Positions 1-4,449 of a stretch of 5,425 nt of DNA are shown here, in pieces. The stretch spans positions 1 through 5,425 of the forward strand of contig JAOPVN010000528.1 in NCBI GenBank assembly GCA_025966175.1. Reading direction: 5' to 3'. Below the pieces are notes generated by a model. That model did no database searches, was not told the DNA's origin, and worked only from the letters and a program-made list of their open reading frames with translations. Position numbers and translations under genes: made by a program. This DNA comes from Modestobacter sp. (GTDB lineage Bacteria > Actinomycetota > Actinomycetes > Mycobacteriales > Geodermatophilaceae). Each line of letters begins with the position of its first letter. Position 1 is the stretch's first letter.

Positions 1-530
1 TGGGTGAGCATCGCGCCGCGGGGCTGCCCCGTCGTCCCGCTCGTGTATGCCAGGAGGGCGAGGGCGGCCGGGTCGTCCGGAGCCGTCGGAGGCGGACCGT
101 CGGCCGCGGGGGGACCGGGGCAGACCGGGACGTCGGCCACCGGGGCGCGCCCGGGGGCAGCCACCAGCAGCCGGGCGCCGGAGTCGGTGAGCAGGTGGCT
201 GACCTCGGGGTCGGGGTAGGCGGTGTTGACCGGGACGACGACCAGGCCGGCGCGCATCGCCCCGACGGTGGCGACCACCCAGTCGACGCCGTTGCGCAGC
301 TGGACGGCCACCCGGTCGCCGGGCCGCAGCTGCCGGGCCAGGTAGCCCGCGGCGGCCCGGTCGACCCGCGCATCCAGCTCGGCCCAGGTCAGCCGCACGT
401 CCCCGGAGACCAGCGCCGGTGCATCGCCCGCGGCGGCCGCGGCCCGGCGGACCAGCGCGGAGAAGGAACGGACCTCGCCGGGCCCGGCTGCCGGCAGCAC
501 CTCGTCGACCGGCACGTCGTCGACCGGCAC
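1..530 (-). CDS. AMP-binding enzyme (acyl-CoA synthetase / ligase family), N-terminal part, cut by window edge
   Basis: The first 176 residues of an ANL-superfamily adenylating enzyme, which activates a carboxylic acid with ATP, usually for transfer to CoA. A family-typical start (RSFSALVRRAA, then LTWAELDARVD) is followed by PGDRVAVQLRNGVDWVV, VVVPVNTAYPDPEVSHLLTDSGA and, at residues 162-176, the phosphate-binding P-loop YTSGTTGQPRGAMLT. The remaining catalytic core and C-terminal lid lie beyond base 1, so the substrate cannot be assigned. The P-loop comes somewhat early for this family because the preceding segment is a short Pro/Ala-rich linker. I chose GTG at 530 because GCGGAGG sits 6 bases upstream. 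An in-frame TGA further upstream limits extension, and GTG 560 is the only other upstream start candidate noted. GTG 515 is possible but lies inside a 15-bp duplication. The gene is divergent from the sigma gene and could share its control region. Family confidence is high; specific function is unknown. Confidence 0.9.
   Translation of the reverse strand, partial: MPVDDVPVDEVLPAAGPGEVRSFSALVRRAAAAAGDAPALVSGDVRLTWAELDARVDRAAAGYLARQLRPGDRVAVQLRNGVDWVVATVGAMRAGLVVVPVNTAYPDPEVSHLLTDSGARLLVAAPGRAPVADVPVCPGPPAADGPPPTAPDDPAALALLAYTSGTTGQPRGAMLT
501..530 (-). repeat. Tandem 15-bp duplication at the start of the AMP-binding gene
   Basis: Two adjacent 15-bp units (501-515 and 516-530) differ at one base. 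On the minus strand they encode VPVDD followed by VPVDE, the first ten residues of the predicted protein. The duplication also copies the GTG codon, giving two in-frame candidate starts 15 bases apart. Confidence 0.85.
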
Positions 531-536
531 AGCGGA

Positions 537-543
537 CCTCCGC
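537..543 (-). promoter_or_regulatory. Ribosome binding site of the AMP-binding gene
   Basis: On the minus strand GCGGAGG stands 6 bases before GTG 530. It favours GTG 530 over GTG 560 and GTG 515, which have no comparable purine-rich stretch at a suitable distance. Confidence 0.6.
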
Positions 544-680
544 GGGAGTGGGGCGACCACCTCGGACGGCGGTCACGTGGACGCAGCGGCACGATGTTGT
601 CACCATGAGCCCCGGGCCGCAGCGTTCGGCGTGCGTGCTCGGACCGGGCAAGGGACCGAGCCGTCGGCTCGGCGGGGGTG

Positions 681-688
681 GGAGGAGG
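681..688 (+). promoter_or_regulatory. Ribosome binding site of the sigma gene
   Basis: GGAGGAGG lies 10 bases before ATG 699. An in-frame GTG at 678 would add seven residues, but it sits directly upstream of and against this purine run and has no site of its own, so ATG 699 is preferred. Confidence 0.7.
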
Positions 689-698
689 TCGTGACGGC

Positions 699-1499
699 AT
701 GACCCGCCCCCGGCCCGTCGTGCCCTCCGCGCTGTCCACCGACCTGACCTCCGCCGCCGACCAGGTCGCTGCCCGCCCCGTTCCGCGGCCGCGGCCGCGG
801 CCGAGTGCCCGTCCGCGCTCGGGTCCCTCCCCCGCACCGCGGCAGCTGGGGGAGACCGCGCCGCCGGACGAGACCGCCGTCCTGGAACCGCAGGTGGTCG
901 TCCAGCCCGAGACCGCGGCGGAGCCGGCCCCGGCCGAGGACCGCACCGCTGACCAGTTGGCGATCTGGGAGCTGGTCCGCCGCGCGCAGAGCGGTGACCC
1001 CGAGGGCTTCGGTGAGCTCTACGACCGGTACGTGGACCTGGTCTTCCGCTACCTCTACCACCGGGTCGGCGACCGGGCGACGGCCGAGGACTTCACCAGC
1101 GAGACGTTCGTCCGGGCGCTGCGCCGGATCGACTCGCTGTCCTTCCAGGGCCGTGATGTCGGGGCCTGGCTGGTGACCATCGCCCGCAACATCGTGCTGG
1201 ACCACGTGAAGAGCAGCCGCTACCGGCTGGAGGTGTCCACGGCCGACATGCGGGACGCCGACCGGGCCACCGACGGGCCGGAGGAGGCCGTGCTGCAGCG
1301 GCTGACCAACGCCGAGCTGATGGCCGGGGTGCAGCAGCTCTCCGAGGAGCAGCGCGAGTGCCTGGTGCTGCGCTTCCTGCAGGGCCTGTCGGTCGCCGAG
1401 ACGGCCGCGGCCATGGGTAAGAAGGACGGCGCGGTCAAGGCACTGCAGCACCGCGCGGTGCGCCGGCTGGCGACGTTGTTGCCCGAGGGGCTGTGGTGA
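699..1499 (+). CDS. bldN: BldN-type ECF RNA polymerase sigma factor with N-terminal pro-sequence-like extension
   Basis: A 266-residue sigma-70 family factor of the extracytoplasmic-function class, which directs RNA polymerase to a small regulon. Residues 1-85 are a Pro/Arg/Ala-rich, low-complexity extension. Region sigma2 spans about 87-175 (ELVRRAQSGDPEGFGELYDRY, then DFTSETFVRALRRI and GAWLVTIARNIVLDHVKSSR). Region sigma4 spans about 200-262, with a helix-turn-helix in LSVAETAAAMGKKDGAVKAL. The stretches GAWLVTIARN, KSSRYRLEVST, LRFLQGLSVAETA and the LATLLP ending match, from memory, Streptomyces BldN almost residue for residue. Known for BldN: it is made as a proprotein with an extension of about 86 residues that is removed during development, and it drives chaplin, rodlin and bldM genes. 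Here the extension length agrees but its composition does not obviously match. The next gene encodes the likely anti-sigma factor. BldN orthology is well supported; processing and targets are inferred. Confidence 0.92.
   Translation: MTRPRPVVPSALSTDLTSAADQVAARPVPRPRPRPSARPRSGPSPAPRQLGETAPPDETAVLEPQVVVQPETAAEPAPAEDRTADQLAIWELVRRAQSGDPEGFGELYDRYVDLVFRYLYHRVGDRATAEDFTSETFVRALRRIDSLSFQGRDVGAWLVTIARNIVLDHVKSSRYRLEVSTADMRDADRATDGPEEAVLQRLTNAELMAGVQQLSEEQRECLVLRFLQGLSVAETAAAMGKKDGAVKALQHRAVRRLATLLPEGLW
783..800 (+). repeat. Three tandem CCGCGG hexamers inside the sigma pro-sequence
   Basis: Three perfect copies of CCGCGG encode Pro-Arg-Pro-Arg-Pro-Arg at residues 29-34 of the sigma factor. It is a simple-sequence tract in the non-conserved extension; loss or gain of one unit would change the length by two residues without shifting the frame. 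Confidence 0.85.
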
Positions 1500-1527
1500 A
1501 CAGCTGCGTTGTTACTCATCGGTACCC

Positions 1528-1556
1528 CGTAACGACCCCGTGTCCCCCGTCGTTGA
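1528..1556 (+). promoter_or_regulatory. Candidate sigma-BldN-dependent promoter for the anti-sigma gene
   Basis: CGTAAC (1528-1533) and CGTTGA (1551-1556) are separated by 17 bases. From memory, the promoter class recognised by Streptomyces sigma-BldN has a -35 of CGTAAC and a -10 of CGTTGA at about this spacing. I saw no other copy of either hexamer in the window. The element begins 29 bases after the sigma stop codon. Transcription would begin near 1562-1565, leaving about 55 bases of leader before GTG 1618. The flanking stretch 1500-1533 is noticeably less GC-rich than the rest of the window, as expected for a control region. Inference: the sigma factor drives its own inhibitor, as described for rsbN in Streptomyces. 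Confidence 0.75.
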
Positions 1557-1617
1557 CCGTCCCAGAGCGCCTCCGCACGGGGCGCCGGACGGTGCTACGG
1601 GGATGCGGGGGAAGCGG

Positions 1618-2925
1618 GTGACCGTGCAGCACGACGACGCGATGCGCCGTGCCCGCCGGGGCCCCGGGGCGCACCGGGCGACCGAGGAGGCCCTCGTCGC
1701 CCGGCTCGAGGAGCTGTCCACCGAGTTCTCCGCCACGCCGGACGAGGAGTTCCGGGCGGCCACGCGCGCCCGGCTGGTGGCGATGGCCGCCGTCCGGACG
1801 CCCGAGCCCGCCTCTCGCCGTCCGCCCGTGCACGCCGGGGCGCTGCGCCGGCTGCTGGCCGGGGCCACCGAACCACCGGCCTCCCGCTGGCGGACCCGGC
1901 TCACGGCCGGTCTGGCCGGAGCCGCACTCACGATGGCCGCGCTGGGCGGCCTGCTCGCGGCGGCGCAGGGCGCCCGGCCCGGCGACCTGCTCTACGACGT
2001 CAAGCGGGGCGGCGAGCAGACCCAGCTCGCGCTGGCCAGCGACTCGCAGCGCGGGCAGACCCTGCTGGGCTTCGCCACCACCCGGCTCGCCGAGCTCGGG
2101 CAGCTCGTCGGGGTCCAGCCGAATGCGGACGCCGTCGTGGGCACCACCCCGTCCGGCGGCGAGGCCGGCCTGGGGGCCGGTCCCGACGTCGGCCTCGTGC
2201 TGAACACCCTGCAGATCATGGATGCGCAGACGACCGAGGGCACCGCCGCGCTGACCTCCCGAGCGGTGGAGGTGTCCGACGCGAGGGCCTTCTCGGTGCT
2301 GACCGGGTGGGCCGCCGGCCAGCGGTCCGGTCTCGGGGCACTGGCCCCCGCCGTACCGGCCGGAGCCCTGAGCGCGCTGACTGCCGCCGAGACGCTGGTC
2401 GACCGGGTCGCCGCGCGCAGCACCGCCCTCGAACGAGCACTGGACTGCGCCGGCGGGCCGTCGACCGAGGGGACCGACGAGCTCGGGCCGCTGCCTGCCG
2501 ACTGCGCGCCGACGCCCCCGACGACCGCTGCCGCTCCCTCGCCGACCCGCTCCTCGCTCCCGGGCACGGTGTCCTCCGGTTCCTCGACGGCCAGCAGCGT
2601 GGCCGCGTCCAGCACCAGCACGCCCGGTGGGAGCAGCGGCACCACCACGGGCGCCACCCCGACCGGGGCGACGTCCGCGCCCTCCACCAGCAGCGGCCTG
2701 CCGAGCCTCTCGCTGCCGGGCCTCTCGCTGCCGGGCCCCTCGCTGCCGGCCACCTCGGTCCCCGGCAGGTCGTCGCGGCCCGGGCTGCCGCTGCCCAGCC
2801 TCCCGTCGCTGCCGACGACGACGGTCTCGCCGCCCACCTCCTCCTCCGGCTCGCTCATCTCGGTGTCGCCGCCGGTGCCCGGGCTGTCGGTCTGCGCGCC
2901 TCCGCTGATCACGATCGGCTGCTGA
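1618..2925 (+). CDS. rsbN: RsbN-like membrane anti-sigma factor with DUF5667-type domain and Ser/Thr/Pro-rich tail
   Basis: A predicted single-pass membrane protein of 435 residues, likely the inhibitor of the sigma factor encoded just upstream. Residues about 23-60 (EEALVARLEELSTEF, then PDEEFRAATRARLVAMAAV) form a charged helical segment typical of the cytoplasmic part of RsbN/DUF5667 proteins. It has no Cys, so it is not a zinc-type anti-sigma domain. A membrane span covers about 96-117, after basic residues. Residues 118-165 (GARPGDLLYDVKRGGEQTQLALA) match the DUF5667 signature, and helical sequence continues to about 275. Residues 296-425 are Ser/Thr/Pro-rich with a short tandem repeat. 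The four Cys (277, 296, 426, 435) are all predicted outside the membrane. The start is uncertain: GTG 1540 lies inside the candidate promoter, whereas GTG 1618 follows a GGGGGA run and would lie downstream of its transcription start; ATG 1603 and GTG 1624 are alternatives. Anti-sigma function is inferred from position and domain layout. Confidence 0.8.
   Translation: MTVQHDDAMRRARRGPGAHRATEEALVARLEELSTEFSATPDEEFRAATRARLVAMAAVRTPEPASRRPPVHAGALRRLLAGATEPPASRWRTRLTAGLAGAALTMAALGGLLAAAQGARPGDLLYDVKRGGEQTQLALASDSQRGQTLLGFATTRLAELGQLVGVQPNADAVVGTTPSGGEAGLGAGPDVGLVLNTLQIMDAQTTEGTAALTSRAVEVSDARAFSVLTGWAAGQRSGLGALAPAVPAGALSALTAAETLVDRVAARSTALERALDCAGGPSTEGTDELGPLPADCAPTPPTTAAAPSPTRSSLPGTVSSGSSTASSVAASSTSTPGGSSGTTTGATPTGATSAPSTSSGLPSLSLPGLSLPGPSLPATSVPGRSSRPGLPLPSLPSLPTTTVSPPTSSSGSLISVSPPVPGLSVCAPPLITIGC
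2707..2751 (+). repeat. Three tandem 15-bp repeats in the anti-sigma tail
   Basis: Two identical units of CTCTCGCTGCCGGGC (2707-2721, 2722-2736) and a third diverged one (2737-2751) encode LSLPG, LSLPG and PSLPA. Similar S-L-P units continue without exact DNA repetition further on (SLPSLP), so the stretch looks like a recently expanded spacer in the extracytoplasmic tail. Confidence 0.85.
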
Positions 2926-2930
2926 CCGGC

Positions 2931-2965
2931 GACAGAGCGGTCAGCCCGCGACGCTAGGGTCGCGG
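2931..2965 (+). promoter_or_regulatory. Possible promoter with overlapping inverted repeat before the HAD gene
   Basis: TAGGGT at 2955-2960 resembles an actinobacterial -10 box, with GACAGA at 2931-2936 a weak -35 candidate 18 bases upstream. The -10 lies in the loop and right arm of a perfect 7-bp inverted repeat, CCGCGAC (2946-2952) and GTCGCGG (2959-2965), with a 6-base loop. The repeat starts 21 bases after the anti-sigma stop codon, so it could instead be a terminator-like hairpin, though no T-rich tract follows. An operator overlapping the promoter is a third reading. The elements are visible; their function is not settled. Confidence 0.4.
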
Positions 2966-2985
2966 TCGACGGTGGCGCCGACGCC

Positions 2986-2993
2986 GGGGAGAG
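2986..2993 (+). promoter_or_regulatory. Ribosome binding site of the HAD gene
   Basis: GGGGAGAG lies 9 bases before GTG 3003. The in-frame GTG at 3012 would be 18 bases away, so 3003 is preferred. Confidence 0.6.
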
Positions 2994-3002
2994 TGGTGCC
3001 GA

Positions 3003-3917
3003 GTGGTCCGAGTGCCCTTCCGCGGCCGTGCCGCGCGCAAGCCCGCGGAGCTCGACGACCACGAGACGAGGGCGCTGGTCGCCGGTGCCGCGTCGGCGGC
3101 CGCGGCCGAGACCGAAGTGCCGGAGGCGCCGGCACCCGACCGCACCGCCGCGGCGTTCTTCGACGTCGACAACACGATGATGATGGGCTCCTCGCTGTTC
3201 TGGTTCGCCCGTGGGCTGGCCGCCCGCAAGTACTTCACCGGGCGGGACGTCGTCTCCTTCGTGTGGCAGCAGGCGAAGTTCCGGGTCGCCGGCAGCGAGG
3301 GCGCCGTCGACATGCACACCGTGCGCGACAACGCCCTGGCGTTCGTCGCCGGCCGACCGGTCGAGGAGATCGCGCAGGCCAGCGAGGAGATCTACGACGA
3401 GTTGATGGCCGACCGGATCTGGTCGGGCACCCGGCTGCTCGCCCAGCGGCACCTCGACGCCGGCCAGCGGGTCTGGCTGGTCACCGCCACCCCGGTCGAG
3501 CTCGCCTCGATCATCGCCCACCGGCTCGGGCTGACCGGCGCGCTCGGCACCGTCGCCGAGGTCGTCGACGGGCGGTTCACCGGCCGGCTGGTCGGCGAGC
3601 TCATGCACGGTGAGGCCAAGGCGCAGGCGGTCCGGGCGCTGGCCGAGCGCGAGGGCCTGGACCTGTCCCGGTGCACCGCCTACAGCGACTCCACCAACGA
3701 CCTGCCGATGCTCACCCTCGTCGGCACGGCCGTCGCGGTGAACCCCGACTCCGAGCTGCGCACCGTCGCGCGCTCCCGGGGCTGGACGGTCAAGGACTTC
3801 CGCACCGGACGGAAGGCCGCCAAGATCGGCGTCCCCACCGTCGGTGCGGCCGCGCTGTCCGGGGGCGTGGTCGGCGGCCTCGTCGCCCTCCGCCGCCGCA
3901 ACCACTGGCCGTTCTGA
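3003..3917 (+). CDS. HAD-IB family hydrolase (SerB1-like phosphatase)
   Basis: A 304-residue haloacid-dehalogenase-type phosphatase of subfamily IB. All four motifs are present: motif I FFDVDNT (nucleophile Asp54, general acid/base Asp56), motif II around Thr161 in LVTATP, motif III Lys206 in HGEAKAQ, and motif IV YSDSTNDLPML (Asp229, Asp233), so it should be catalytically competent. The cap region lies between about 65 and 150. The first 45 residues are a low-complexity Ala/Glu-rich leader absent from the core fold. Residues about 280-296 are hydrophobic and glycine-rich and end in a basic RRRN tail, perhaps a membrane-associating helix. The family includes mycobacterial Rv0505c, annotated SerB1, but true phosphoserine phosphatase activity is not established by these motifs. 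Association with a nearby acyltransferase gene, and HAD-IB/PlsC fusions in mycobacteria, suggest a phospholipid-related phosphate ester as substrate; that is inference. Confidence 0.92.
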   Translation: MVRVPFRGRAARKPAELDDHETRALVAGAASAAAAETEVPEAPAPDRTAAAFFDVDNTMMMGSSLFWFARGLAARKYFTGRDVVSFVWQQAKFRVAGSEGAVDMHTVRDNALAFVAGRPVEEIAQASEEIYDELMADRIWSGTRLLAQRHLDAGQRVWLVTATPVELASIIAHRLGLTGALGTVAEVVDGRFTGRLVGELMHGEAKAQAVRALAEREGLDLSRCTAYSDSTNDLPMLTLVGTAVAVNPDSELRTVARSRGWTVKDFRTGRKAAKIGVPTVGAAALSGGVVGGLVALRRRNHWPF

Positions 3918-3940
3918 GCGAGAGCCGCCATCCTCGCGGC

Positions 3941-4420
3941 ATGACCGCCCCGACGCAGTTGGATCAGCGCGACATCGGCGCCCTCATCGGGCTGCTGGCA
4001 GTGCTGGGCGCGGGGGCCCTGACCGGTGACCTGCCATTGGACCAGGGCCTGCGGCTCCGCCGTCGCCTCGTCGGCGTCGGGCTGCTCTCCCCCGACCAGC
4101 CGTACGCCGACGTCGCGGACGCCCTGGCTGCCCTCACCCAGCGCCTGCACCTCCTGGCAGGGCCGAGCGAAGCCGCCGGCGAGCCCAGGCAGGTGGTCGA
4201 GAACATGGTCGCCTTCGGTGAGTCACAGGCGGCCCAGGCGTTCGTCGACCAGTTGCGCACGCAGGGCCGGGACGTCGACGGCCCCGTGCACGAGAGCAGC
4301 TACCGGCGCTGGACCGTGGTGGTCCGCTCCCCTCGACTGGACGACGACTCGTTCGAGGTCGTCGGACCCGACGTGACCGCGGCTCGGGCCCTCGGCGGCT
4401 GGCACCTCGGCGCCTTCTGA
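3941..4420 (+). CDS. Conserved-looking hypothetical protein, 159 residues
   Basis: I do not recognise this protein. Residues 10-75 look helical (DIGALIGLLAVLGAGALTG, then LRLRRRLVGVGLL). Residues 85-130 read as an alpha/beta unit (FGESQAAQAFVDQLRTQGRDV, then RRWTVVVRSP). The pattern of a helix carrying AxxFxxxLxxxGxxV followed by a strand is vaguely like the RraB-type (RNase E inhibitor) fold, but this is only a resemblance. There is no signal peptide and no clear membrane span. It begins 23 bases after the HAD stop codon on the same strand, so it is probably co-transcribed with the HAD gene. Its ATG has only a weak purine run (GCGAGAG) upstream and abuts a 5-bp inverted repeat (3924-3928 with 3936-3940). 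Codon bias is as strong as in neighbouring genes, which supports real coding. The frame extends open upstream into the HAD gene, but that part is an overlap shadow. Confidence 0.75.
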   Translation: MTAPTQLDQRDIGALIGLLAVLGAGALTGDLPLDQGLRLRRRLVGVGLLSPDQPYADVADALAALTQRLHLLAGPSEAAGEPRQVVENMVAFGESQAAQAFVDQLRTQGRDVDGPVHESSYRRWTVVVRSPRLDDDSFEVVGPDVTAARALGGWHLGAF

Positions 4421-4449
4421 GCTGCCGGCCGACGGCGTCGTCAGCTGAA
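4415..4449. terminator. Weak stem-loop between convergent genes
   Basis: The two convergent stop codons are separated by only 20 bases. AGCTG (4420-4424) pairs with CAGCT (4442-4446), and TTC (4415-4417) can pair with GAA (4447-4449) around a 2-base bulge, leaving a 17-base GC-rich loop. There is no T tract on either side. It is the only visible candidate for a bidirectional terminator and overlaps the ends of both genes. Confidence 0.25.

Larger units (their letters stand above)
531..698. other. Divergent intergenic region between the AMP-binding gene and the sigma gene
   Basis: This 168-bp gap must carry the promoters for both divergent genes. Apart from the two ribosome binding sites I found no convincing -35/-10 pair on either strand, and neither half of the CGTAAC/CGTTGA element seen at 1528-1556. 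The least GC-rich stretch, around 591-610, contains the sequence GATGTTGTCACCATGAG and is the likeliest place for a promoter or operator, but nothing specific can be named. Confidence 0.4.

Noticed and set aside
195..608. A plus-strand open frame across the first 600 bases
   Set aside because: The minus strand encodes a clear AMP-binding domain with its P-loop here; the plus-strand frame is its shadow.
571..610. A BldD-like or other named operator upstream of the sigma gene
   Set aside because: The TCAC and CACGTG-like words here do not fit the BldD consensus as I recall it, and no clear dyad is present.
678..698. GTG 678 as the sigma factor start
   Set aside because: It lies directly upstream of the GGAGGAGG ribosome binding site that serves ATG 699 and would have none of its own.
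783..802. CCGCGG tract as a Z-DNA or regulatory element
   Set aside because: It lies inside a coding region and is sufficiently explained by Pro-Arg codons in a low-complexity segment.
600..1451. A 283-codon open frame on the minus strand opposite the sigma gene
   Set aside because: Antisense to a sigma factor with complete sigma2 and sigma4 regions; no domain of its own.
1992..3905. A 637-codon open frame on the minus strand across the anti-sigma and HAD genes
   Set aside because: It is the antisense shadow of two well-supported genes; its predicted protein is low complexity (Gly/Asp/Val-rich) with no domain, as expected for a mirror frame in very GC-rich DNA.
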